From Crossaster papposus (Eukaryota > Echinodermata > Asteroidea > Velatida > Solasteridae), in NCBI GenBank assembly GCA_037893245.1, contig JBAIAA010000117.1, positions 3,906,001 through 3,970,000 of the forward strand: a DNA stretch of 64,000 bases, written 5' to 3'. Numbering within the stretch: the stretch's first letter is position 1; every line of letters begins with the position of its first letter. Position numbers and translations under genes: made by a program. This document shows positions 21,401 to 31,151 of the stretch, piece by piece. The notes under the pieces are model-generated. The model was given only the letters and a program-made list of their open reading frames with translations, was not told where the DNA came from and searched no databases.

Positions 21401-22386
21401 TGTTGGAAATTCAGGTAAATATAAACTGAATTCTCAAACATTAACGTCAATTAGCCCTTCCTCTATGATCATCGACAGCAGATCACTGCATAGCAGTGGC
21501 ACATGCTATAATTCACTCCAGCTGTGTGCACTGAAAGATTATACATGTACACAGGTTGTTTGTATTGGGGTGCATGTTGAAGTGTGTTGGAGGATAAACA
21601 AAAGCAAGAGTTCAAGTTGTAAGGGTTTATCAAAATACAAATCAAAACAGTAATAACAGCATGCTAATGTGATGATTTGAAACAGTTTGAGCAAAAGTAT
21701 ACAGTCATTTGCTGATTTCATGACTTCAAATATAAATTTTAAATAATGGACTTAAGGTTCAAAGACTTCAATAAGAATCTTATTCTAAAATGAGTCAAGT
21801 TAAGATTAATTCACCTCTAGAATTTATTTCATTTACAGTGTACAGTTCCTGGGAGTGTGCTTTGCAGGAGGTAGAGAGGAGGCAGCAGCAACTGAATGAA
21901 GGTAGCTAGCTAGATTGTGTTGAAAAATGAAGGTAGATTTAGTTGCTTTTGACAAATTAAATTAATGCAGAAATCAAGCTAGTGGCACAACATAAAAACG
22001 TGTGTGACTTATTCTTAGCCATCAAGGAAAATAAATTTGTCAGAATATAGCGGTTTTCTTTGTATCCAAATTTGTAGCTAATTAATGATTTCTAGTCCAA
22101 TGCAGATTTGAAGCTCACAGGAAAGCTGTTACTTTACAATAAAACAACTTTAACACTTTAAAATAAAACAACTGGTGTTTGTGCTGTCATTCTAGGTGTC
22201 ACTGAAGACAAAAGTGCTGAAAAAAGTTCAACCAGACCCTCGACCAAGAGGAAGCTTACAGAAGGAGAGTACATGTACAGGAAGATTGCCATCACGGAAG
22301 AGGAGCACAAGCAGCGAAACCACATGTATAAGATTATTGCCCAGTATTATGAAACGAAAACAAAATTCCTTGAGCATAAAATGTAA
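18456..22386 (+). pseudogene. Myb/SANT-like protein of a PIF/Harbinger transposon
   Basis: Seven exons read continuously: 18456-18648, 19639-19698, 20242-20382, 21150-21221, 21370-21414, 21839-21901 and 22196-22386. Each has AG/GT borders and all introns are phase 1. The ~254-residue product has a trihelix/Myb-like N-terminus (KLTNKHKTAA, then VRKGVCQLV and SNQKSVAQCKDRHRNM), a RATGGGSEPQ linker and a charged C-terminal helix ending EHKM. PIF/Harbinger elements encode such a protein to help the transposase bind DNA. The codon expected to be the conserved Trp after KTAA is TGA (18612-18614), a nonsense change. An AATAAA overlaps the stop (22386-22391). The exon 1 donor (A/GTATTT) is weak and chosen to keep phase. 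Confidence 0.7.
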
Positions 22387-22408
22387 ATAAACGTAAGTAT
22401 AGTCCTTC

Positions 22409-22486
22409 TAAGACCGAAAATCCATGTGTTCGTTATTAAAGCACGCTGTGCTAAACACATGATAAACACATGGATTTTCGGCCTAA
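22409..22486. mobile_element. 72-bp hairpin between convergent genes, TAA-flanked
   Basis: GACCGAAAATCCATGTGTT (22412-22430) is inverted at the right edge (AACACATGGATTTTCGGCC, 22465-22483). TAA lies directly outside both ends (22409-22411 and 22484-22486). TAA/TTA duplications are typical of Harbinger-type MITEs. It also sits exactly between the stop codons of the Myb-like gene and the transposase, so it may have a role in 3' end formation. Confidence 0.6.
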
Positions 22487-22608
22487 TTCTGATTTAATAT
22501 AATTCTAATAGATTTATAATTGATGTTTTAATTGATGTGGTTCCTGTTGATGAGGAACATCGACCTGCATATTTGGTCTCTCATGGCTCGTCTATGTACC
22601 AATCCTGC

Positions 22609-22766
22609 TGTGATGTATCACTAAAGTTGTCTACCGCCCTCAGTTGCTGATATTAATAAAGGTGACCTCTGTGGGTCACACTGTGAGTTCTCGACTTGAA
22701 CTGTCGTGTGTGTCGTTTTCTAACTGTCCTAAACTCATAGCTGCTTGTCGGCATAGAAACTTTACA
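22609..22766 (+). repeat. 5' LTR of Gypsy 1
   Basis: 158 bp; contains AATAAAGG about 50 bp from its start. It differs from the 3' LTR at about three sites (for example GCTGATATT versus GCTGAAATT). Confidence 0.93.
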
Positions 22767-22784
22767 TGGTGTCAGAAAACGGAT
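22767..22784 (+). promoter_or_regulatory. Primer-binding site candidate of Gypsy 1
   Basis: TGGTGTCAGAAAACGGAT begins directly after the 5' LTR. TGG at this position is expected for priming by the CCA end of a tRNA; the sequence resembles tRNA-Leu-type primers, though the tRNA was not identified. Confidence 0.65.
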
Positions 22785-22797
22785 CTTAAAAGTCACA

Positions 22798-24243
22798 ATG
22801 TCAGGCCTTAAACCACCGGGCCAGTTGCAGATGGAAGGGAACTTGGCGAAAAACTGGAAGGAATGGGGCCGTTCATTCGACCTCTATGCCATGGCGACTG
22901 AACTGCACAAGAAACCCGAGCCAGTGCAATGTGCAACGTTTCTACATGTAGCAGGCCCAGCGGCACAACGAGTGTACGCTACATTGACGTTTGCGGATGA
23001 TGAGAAAGACAAACTTGAGGTACTGAAAACCAAGTTCAAGCAGTACTGTGAACCCAAGAGGAATTTGTCTGTACTTCGGTACATGTTCAATTCAAGAAGT
23101 CAAAGGGTGGATGAGCCATTTGATACTTACTTGACAACCTTGAAAAGCCTAGTCAGAGAATGTGAGTTTGGTGACATCGAGAATTCCTTACTTCGAGATA
23201 GAATTGTGTGTGGTGTAAAAGATACTAAGACACGAGAAAAACTCTTGCAAGAAGAAAACCTGACACTGGAGAAGTGCGTCAACATCTGCCAGGTAAATGA
23301 GATAAGCGCCACACATGTCAAAGCATTGCAGACTGAACTGGACTTGGCACAACAAACACATGAGATCAATTGTGTGACATCCAAAGCCAAATATGGCAGT
23401 AAACCTGGAAGGCGAAGGGAAACAGCAACCCGTCACTCAGACACTGGAGCAAAATCAGTGTGTGATTTTTGCACCTATGAACACTACATCGACCGTTGTC
23501 CTGCGCAGTCTGAAAAGTGCAACTCATGCCATAAAGTTGGACATTTTAGCAAATCGAAAATATGCAAAGCCCGACGCAACTCCCGAGCACAAGTGGTAAG
23601 GGAAATCACGAACAGCAGTAGTGATGATGAGGACAGTGTGAAGTATGATGTCGCCGGTGTCAAAATGCAAGAGCAAACAAACCAACTTGAGGACCTGGTA
23701 ATTGACTACATTACTGGAAAAGAACCGGACGACTGGATCGAAACCTGTCATATCGGGGGAACCGCAGTGAAGTTCAAGCTTGATTCAGGATCCCAAGCGG
23801 ATGTTCTGCCAGAAGACTGTTTCAAAGACACTGGACTGGCATTGCTCCCCAGTAATTCATCGCTGCATTCCTATTCAGGACACAAGCTGTTGGCATTAGG
23901 CAAGACCATAGCCAATTTGAAAGTTGGTAAGACAACACATCAGGTTGTTTTGCAGGTGGTAAGAGGAAATGTAAAACCTATCTTAGGTCTGAAAACATGC
24001 CAAAGGCTTGGGTTGATTAAGAGAGTAAGAGTAGATGAAGTGGTTAGTGGTGGTTTATTAAACATGCCGGTACATAGCAAGATTACATTCGCGGATCATG
24101 ATGATTTGTATGACGGGCTAGGGAGACTACGAAACCATGAATACGATATTGCATTGTTTAGCTATCTCGGGTCAAGGCAAATGCACACACTGCCATCTGG
24201 TTTACTAACAATTGTCATGGAACTGACCCTATACCTTGCGTGA
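22798..24243 (+). pseudogene. Gag-protease ORF of Gypsy 1
   Basis: A 481-codon ORF opens 32 bp after the 5' LTR. The first ~200 residues resemble a retrotransposon Gag (WKEWGRSFDLYAMAT, then SLVRECEFGDI). Two zinc-knuckle-like groups follow at about 222-255 (CDFCTYEHYIDRC and CNSCHKVGHFSKSKIC). An aspartic protease starts near 325 with FKLDSGSQADVLP (catalytic DSG) and includes ILGLKTCQRLGL. The last ~32 codons (from 24148) are not normal sequence: they read through an 82-bp inverted copy of the RT-coding DNA at 24315-24396, so the natural junction to RT is lost. The reading frame differs from that of pol by +1. Confidence 0.85.
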
Positions 24244-26653
24244 CAAAGTGAGTTCCGAATTAAAACGCATGGAAAAACTTGGGGTCATTGCGCGCGTTGA
24301 AGAACCCACAGACTGGGTCAGTTCCATGACAATTGTTAGTAAACCAGATGGCAGTGTGCGCATTTGCCTTGACCCGAGAGAGCTAAACAATGCAATAAAG
24401 AGAGCCCATTACCCTATGCCTACCCTCCAAGATGTTGCTGCGCATATGCCACATGCTAAAGTTTTTTCAAAGTTTGATGCCACAAGTGGATATTGGCAAC
24501 TTCCACTCACAAAAAGAAGCTCGTATTTCACAACGTTTAATACACCCTTTGGAAGATTTCGATACTTGGTATTACCATTCGGCATTTCTTCGGCAAGTGA
24601 AATCTGGCAGCGCGTCATGATCACTGAATTTGGGTCACTTGAAGGGGTCGAGGTTGTTGTTGATGATATCCTAGTTTGGGGTGAAAACATGGCCCAACAT
24701 GATGAGCGAGTAGCCAAACTGCTTGAAAAGGTCAAAGAATCTGGGCTCAAGCTCAACAAAAAGAAATCGGTTCTAGGCACGAACAAAATTGAATATGTGG
24801 GGCATGTGATTTCCGCAGAAGGGCTCTCACCAAGTCCAGCGCGGATCCAGTCAGTGTTGGAAATGCCTCTTCCAACAAAGAAAAGCGAGCTAGAGACCTT
24901 TCTCGGAATGATTACTTATGTCGGTAGATTCATTCCCAATCTTTCTGAAGTCACTGCGCCGTTGCGACAGCTTACGGAAAAGCAAGTAGCATGGCATTGG
25001 GATGAAAAACATACCAAAGCTGTAGAAACACTAAAGGGTATCATAACTTCAGCTCCAGTGCTGATGTTGTATGATGTGGACAAACCAGTCAGTCTTGCAA
25101 CTGATGCATCCAAACATGGGTTTGGATCAGTATTGATGCAAGATAACAGATCAGTAGCATATGCATCGCGTAGTACAAATACAGCCGAGAAGAATTATGC
25201 GACCATAGAAAAAGAGATGTGTGCCATTCTCTTTGCATGCCACAAATTCCATGATTATATTTTTGGAAAGCAGACAACGGTGATCACAGATCATAAGCCA
25301 TTAGTAGGAGTGTTTCAAAAACCATTGCATAAGTTAAGCCCAAGATTGCAGCGCATGCGCATGCACCTACTGAGATATGACCTCTGTGTACAGTGGCAAC
25401 CGGGCTGCACAATGTTTGTGCCAGATGCTTTGAGCCGCATAATAAAGAGCGGAGTTGACAATGCCTCAGAATTTGATGACAAACGTGAAATCAACATGAT
25501 AATAAGGCACCTCCCAATTACCGAGTCGCGATTACAACAGTTCCGCGAAGAAACAGATGCTGATCACACACTTGCGAAGGTCAAAGACCATGCATATCGT
25601 CAATGGCTGCCTGCCGACAAACACCACATGACAAGTGATGTTGTTCCATATCATGCAGTTCACAGTGAATTAGTGTCGTGCGATGGTATCATTTTTCTTG
25701 GCAACCGGGTCGTGGTTCCGCGAAGTATGCAAAAGAATATGCTCAAAAAGATTCATGAGTCCCACCTTGGTATAGTGAAACTCAAACAGAGAGCACGGGC
25801 AATCTTATACTGGCCAGGTATGAATGCTCAAATCGAAGACATTGTGTCAAAGTGTGCAATTTGTCAGTCGGGCAGGAGAGCCCAACCCACAGAACCAATG
25901 ATCCAACATGACTTACCTGATAGACCTTGGTCTAAACTGGCTGCAGATGTGTTCCACCTGGATGGAGTGGACTATTTGTTCGTAGTTGATTATTACTCGA
26001 AATTTCCGGAAGTACAGGCCTTGCAAAATCTCACAGCCCATTCAGTCATACATGAGTTGAAAATTATCTTTGCTCGATCTGGTACACCATATTTGTTAAT
26101 TACTGACAATGCAAGCCAATTAATATGTGAAGACTTCAGAACATTCCAAAACAAGTGGGAGTTCAAACATGTCACCTCTAGCCCGAGGTATCCACAAAGC
26201 AATGGGCAAGCTGAGCGATGTGTTCAAACAGTTAAAACTCTCATGAAAAAAGCCAAGGCATCTGGGCGCGAACCCTATATGGCACTACTAGAATATCGTA
26301 ACACGCCCATTGATGGCACGGATGGCTATGCACCAGCACAAATACTCAATAGTCGCTTGCTCAAAAGTCGACTTCCCACTTCATCCACTCTCCTCAAACC
26401 ACAAGTGGTTCCGCCCATGGAAACTAAACTCAAAAAGAGACAAAGTGTACAAAAACATTCCTATGACATGACATGTAGCAAACCCCAGAGCACACTACAA
26501 CCTGGGGAACAGGTTAGATTCCAAGATCCTCACAGTCGATGGGCATTAGGGAAAGTAACAGAAAAACATAACAACCCAAGGAGCTACATGATAGCAACAC
26601 CATCTGGAAAAGTGTACAGAAGGAACAGACGACACATTTTCCAATCCAAATAG
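24236..26653 (+). pseudogene. Pol ORF (RT, RNase H, integrase) of Gypsy 1
   Basis: The frame is open from 24236 without an ATG, because the preceding coding DNA was replaced. The natural protein would be fused to or shifted from protease. RT begins DKVSSELKRMEKLGV, with KFDATSGYWQLPL and the catalytic VVVDDILVWG near residue 140. RNase H has ATDASKHGFGSVL near 288. The integrase has an HHCC finger (HESHLG, then CAICQ near 540), a DDE core (AADVFHLDG, LLITDNASQ, NGQAERCVQT) and a basic tail. A single TAG at 26651-26653 ends it early, since the same frame continues to 26872. Confidence 0.93.
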
Positions 26654-26872
26654 CATACTGATAGTGAAGGGGACATACATGTAATGCCATTGCCCATGCC
26701 CAACCCGGTCTCTGTAAGCAGACAAAATGAAAGCACTCGTATCCAACAGCCGGTAGAAGTACCCAGTAAGACAATAGCACAAGGTGTTAAATATGACACT
26801 GTTGATGTAGGTCAGGCCACTACAACCAGAAGTGGCAGAGTAGTACAACCCACTCAAAAACTTGACATGTAA
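26654..26872 (+). pseudogene. C-terminal tail of Gypsy 1 Pol beyond a stop codon
   Basis: In the same frame as pol, after one TAG, 72 codons stay open and end in TRSGRVVQPTQKLDM. TRSGR-x-V-x-P is the usual C-terminal end of Gypsy Pol proteins in animals. The TAG is therefore probably a nonsense mutation rather than the natural end. Confidence 0.7.
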
Positions 26873-27173
26873 TTGTTGCGGTACACATATTTTAAAGCTT
26901 TTGTAAATCCTCCTGACATGTATTTTGTATCTAGTTAACATGTTGTCGAATACTCTAATGGGGAACATTAGTATATTGCTTGTCTTATTTTAATTTCCTT
27001 GTCACAACCGGTGTTTCCCTTTCCTTGATAACATATATCCTAGTGTTTCTGCTTTTAAAAATATCCTCTCAGAAACACTTTTAAAACATTTGTTCTAGCT
27101 GGCTATTTTCTTTCAAAAGTTTTCTTTATTGCTCTCTTTGTTTTTTTTAGTTTAAATTGGTATATGGGGGAGA

Positions 27174-27331
27174 TGTGATGTATCACTAAAGTTGTCTACC
27201 GCCCTCAGTTGCTGAAATTAATAAAGGTGACCTCTGTGGGTCACACTGTGTGTTCTCGACTTGAACTGTCGTGTGTGTCGTTTTCTAACTGTCCTAAACT
27301 CATAGCTGCTTGTCAGCATAGAAACTTTACA
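27174..27331 (+). repeat. 3' LTR of Gypsy 1
   Basis: 158 bp, preceded by a purine tract (TATGGGGGAGA). It is followed by the CCTGC duplication and then the rest of the interrupted transposase exon. Confidence 0.93.
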
Positions 27332-27952
27332 CCTGCCCCATCGACGTGCCGCAATGGCTGCTCTCAATTTGGTTCATGCAGGTTGTCCCCGGGTTCTTCA
27401 GGCATCAAGTCCCCTGAAATATGAAAAATGTGCTTGCGTGGTTATTAATTGATACAATTGTGTGATCAGAATTTTTTTTAATACTGTTTAAGGCAAAGTG
27501 AGAGCTGTTCATTTTGCGAGTATGCAAAACTGCACTTGTCAAAAGTTACAGTGCACGTGTAGAGTTTCCTCCTTCTGACCATTCAAACCAGCAAATTGGC
27601 TATTTACAAATATTTGGTATAATTATTTGGGACAGCGCTTTTTGACCACAGACTATTAAAATGGAAATTTGAAGCTAAATGGGTATTCGGTGTAAACATA
27701 CCTTCATCAATCCCAAAGTTGTGAAGCAGGCAGCAGGCAGTAATTTCCCTTGCTGCTTTACTTGTACTCCTCACTCGGGTGCCGGTTTTCATGAGGGCAA
27801 ACCTCCGCTTGTAAATCCCAAACGTCTGTTCTAGTAGGGATCTACATGTATAACAACAACATAAACAAATTTTAAAAGTTTTTTCCTGGAAGTGGCATAC
27901 ATGTACATGTACTTGTGCAGTAATTTGTTCAATTCATCACTCTTAACCAGTT

Positions 27953-28135
27953 CGCGCCGGGATTATTTTAAAATCACTGAGCCCAGGGGCGTGATTATTT
28001 TAACGTAACTCGATCCGAAGCGGGTTCAGGCCGACAGTGCCGGGAACCACACCCACGCATTTCCGGCCTTGCTCGCTGCTGATAGACATTTTCGAACTTG
28101 AACTTGGCGTGTTTATGCGTCACCCGTTTTAAATT
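27953..28135. mobile_element. TTAA MITE, family C, truncated copy
   Basis: Begins TTAACCAGTTCGCGCCGGG and matches in inverse the element at 30906-31151 over about 180 bp, including CACACCCACGCATTT and GGCCTTGCTCGCT. The distal terminal repeat is missing. It lies in an intron of the Harbinger transposase. Confidence 0.8.
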
Positions 28136-28573
28136 AAAACTAATTGCAATGTTTCAGTTTAAATAAGCCTACAATGTACCTTGTGACTGCTTGTACTCTG
28201 TTGTAGTTGACCTCCCAGTCTGTGTTAGGGCTTAGGTATGGGGTCATCATATTAATTCGTTGGGCGCATATGCCGAGTCTCCCAAAATGAAGCAGTTGGG
28301 CTACCTATCTAGAATTGATAGATATTGAGAAATTAAAGGTATTACCTCTCAGATTTTAAAGTTTGTGCCAAATGAAGCCATTCCCTTTCTATCAAAACCT
28401 AATAAAAACATGAGGTATTTACTCGTTTCAATGACTATTCCTAGAAGAGACTCTCGCCAAATCCGAGAGTCGTGGGCAGAACCGGGAAATCTGATGACCA
28501 GATCAAGGAATCGTTTCCTGTGGTCACATACCATCTGTATAAAAAACAAGGCATGGAATCAGTTATATTACCT

Positions 28574-28885
28574 TAATAATGTGCAGTGCTTATATAGCGC
28601 TTTATCACAAAGCGCTGAACATTATTACCCCGGTCATTGGGCCCATGAAACATTATAAATACTATCTCAGCTCCCTGGGGAGTATACAGCTCGATGCTGC
28701 CAATTCGGCGCAAAGCAGCTAAATTCAACCACAACATAACCATCTCTGCCCTCACAGGTTCCCATTTACTCCTGGGTGGAGAGAAGCAATGAATGACAAA
28801 GGCAGGACTCAAACCCACAACCTGTAGTTTTACCCACAGATTACAAATTAAAACGCTCCAGACCACGAGGCCACGGCACTCCCTT
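28574..28885 (-). mobile_element. tRNA-derived SINE, second copy
   Basis: On the minus strand it reads GTGGCCTCGTGGTCTGGAGC (A-box region), GGGTTTGAGTCC (B box), TGCTTCTCTCCACCCAGG and GAGGGCAGAGATGG, ending in GCGCTATATAAGCA. It is the same family as 1405-1765 but lacks an obvious ATT tail. It sits in an intron of the Harbinger transposase. The ORF on the same strand (28573-28866) is not coding. Confidence 0.85.
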
Positions 28886-30072
28886 ATAAGGGTGATCTGG
28901 TAAAGCCATTTGGGATATTTAGGAATGAAATTAAAACTTTATACAAATGTGTACTTGGTATAAAGTTGCCTGTTTAATGTTTATTGTACTAATTTTTTTC
29001 TGTATTTTAAGTGTGATCATCTTGACAAAAATGTCACGGGTAGGTTTTCTGATGTATCTCTCTTCAAGTAAAGACAAAATGCAATGATTTAAAATTATTA
29101 AACAAAATGATGAATAAATAAATAAATAATATATTTTAGCCACAATGAAATTTTAAATTGCTTTTACCTGACAGTTAAGGGATGTATATCCTTTTCTGTT
29201 GACGTAGTCATTTCTGACTTCTGATGGTGGCTGTACAGGTACATGGGTACCATCCACAGCTCCGATAACATTTGGGAACCCTGATTTCCAAAAACAAAAC
29301 AAAATATCAATAACATACCAGGGTAGTCAGTTCCCAGAATTCCTGTGGACAGTACTGACATGGATGTGATCTTGGAATGGGGCTTTTAAGATGTTCCCAC
29401 ACTCCCTACTTCCTCCTCATAATTAACATCCGTTTCTCCAATTACCGAAGTAATTGATTCGTGACGAGTGTGAAATGATCTATTAAATCTATTTTCACTA
29501 TTTAAAATGTGTCAAATTATGTATTCATTCTGTACATTTGTCAAATGTTTCTTTAAGTGCATTTCAGACTGAAGAGTATACCTACATATAGCTATGACAA
29601 GCACACTTGATAGTTGTATACATTCCATATTTTTGAAATCAAACTATACGTTTTTAGCAATCGTTTGTAAATAAAATTCATCATTATTCAGCACATCAAG
29701 CTTCCTATTGCGTCATTTTGTTTCATTTTGTTCAGCTTAAAACTGACTTGCATGCAAGACCGAGTAGGATTTTGTTTAATTTGTCCAGCCTCTTGAACTT
29801 ATTCAAAGTCTGCCGGTTTTCCTGATTGTGGTTTAAAACCTCATCATCGATCGGGTCACGCCTAATGAATATTATTTTTTTAATAACAGTTTGATCTTGC
29901 GCATGCAGTGGATGGGAGATGGATACACTTCTAGTGGTCACATTGTATTATTGTTATTGACTTCAATCCATACAAGTGTTTTGAATTATATTCCTGAAGT
30001 AGTGGTATTATTTAACAATACTTTTGATATACCAGTGCAGTGTTAAAGTTTCTTTTTCTGCATGCCCATTCT

Positions 30073-30496
30073 GTGTATCACTGTTGTCAAGTTATAGAGG
30101 AAGGAGTTACTTAAACACACTTGCAATACTAACAATTAATATAAAACACATCTGAAAAAACCTATGTTTATTACATGTACGTTTATTGCAAAGATTGAAA
30201 TCAATCACGTTACAGTTATGAACATTAAATGAATGAAAAATAATCTAAAAGCATAAGTTTTCAATTCTAATATTTATCATCAAAGTGTATCACTGTTGTC
30301 AAGTTATAGAGGAAGGAGTTACTTAAACACACTTGCAATACTAACAATTAATATAAAACACATCTGAAAAAACCTATGTTTATTACATGTACGTTTATTG
30401 CAAAGATTGAAATCAATCACGTTACAGTTATGAACATTAAATGAATGAAAAATAATCTAAAAGCATAAGTTTTCAATTCTAATATTTATCATCAAA
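30073..30496. repeat. Perfect 212-bp tandem duplication
   Basis: Bases 30073-30284 are repeated as 30285-30496 with no difference that I can see. The unit starts GTGTATCACTGTTGTCAAG and ends TTTATCATCAAA. It is non-coding and inside the long transposase intron. Perfect identity means a very recent duplication or an assembly duplication. Confidence 0.93.
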
Positions 30497-30737
30497 GTGT
30501 GAAAATGAACATAGTAAACACTAAAAGAAAAACAAAACTGAATATCTTGGATGCACCCAAATGTTTACATGCACTCATTGGATGATAAAAATTAAGGTAA
30601 ATAACAACGTTGTACAACTACAAAAGACAAGATGTTAAGATTGGATGCCAAAAACTCTTAATTTTTCGCGTGAGAAAATTGTTCCCCCTATTTTGAGAAT
30701 GGACGGTACCCCAGCGTTTCGCAATCACAGCCTCGAA

Positions 30738-30772
30738 GGGCCCCCCCTCCGCCCCCCCCCCCCCCCCCCCCT
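30738..30772. repeat. Poly-C tract
   Basis: About 30 C with rare interruptions, inside the transposase intron. Its length in the assembly is unreliable. A minus-strand ORF encoding poly-Gly here is an artefact. Confidence 0.9.
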
Positions 30773-30905
30773 GCATGCACTATAAATGTCAGGTTATTTG
30801 AATTAGTTTCAATGGAACACCAATGCTTAACATTTGCATAAATAATCCTACTGTTATTATGTGTCAACAAGATTATTTTAAATGCATAAATATTAAAAAG
30901 AATTT

Positions 30906-31151
30906 TAACCAGTTCGTGCCGGAGGACGTACTGTATATACACGCAAAGTTTTCCCCAGATTCAAAACGGATGACACATAATCACGCCACGAGCAAGGCCG
31001 GAAATGTCTATCAAGAGCGAGCAAGGCCAAAAATGCGTGGGTGTGCTTCCCGGTACCATCGGCCTGAACCCGCCTTAGATCGAGTTTCGTTAAAAATAAT
31101 CCTGCAGCTCGTCCTGGCAATATTAAAATAATCCCGGCACGAACTGGTTAA
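30906..31151. mobile_element. TTAA MITE, family C, complete copy
   Basis: 238 bp (30910-31147) with perfect 14-bp inverted ends CCAGTTCGTGCCGG, flanked by TTAA (30906-30909 and 31148-31151). It is the inverse of the truncated copy at 27953-28135. Non-coding. Confidence 0.9.

Larger units (their letters stand above)
22609..27331 (+). mobile_element. Ty3/Gypsy LTR retrotransposon 1
   Basis: Complete 4.7-kb element with 158-bp LTRs (22609-22766 and 27174-27331) starting TGTGATG and ending TTTACA, flanked by the 5-bp duplication CCTGC (22604-22608, 27332-27336). A primer-binding-site candidate TGGTGTCAGAAAACGGAT follows the 5' LTR at 22767, and a purine tract TATGGGGGAGA precedes the 3' LTR. The LTRs differ at about three positions, so the insertion is not brand new. 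It interrupts the last exon of the Harbinger transposase. The coding order Gag, protease, RT, RNase H, integrase is that of Ty3/Gypsy. Confidence 0.95.

Noticed and set aside
22884-26968. Minus-strand ORFs inside Gypsy 1
   Set aside because: Shadows of the plus-strand gag and pol genes.
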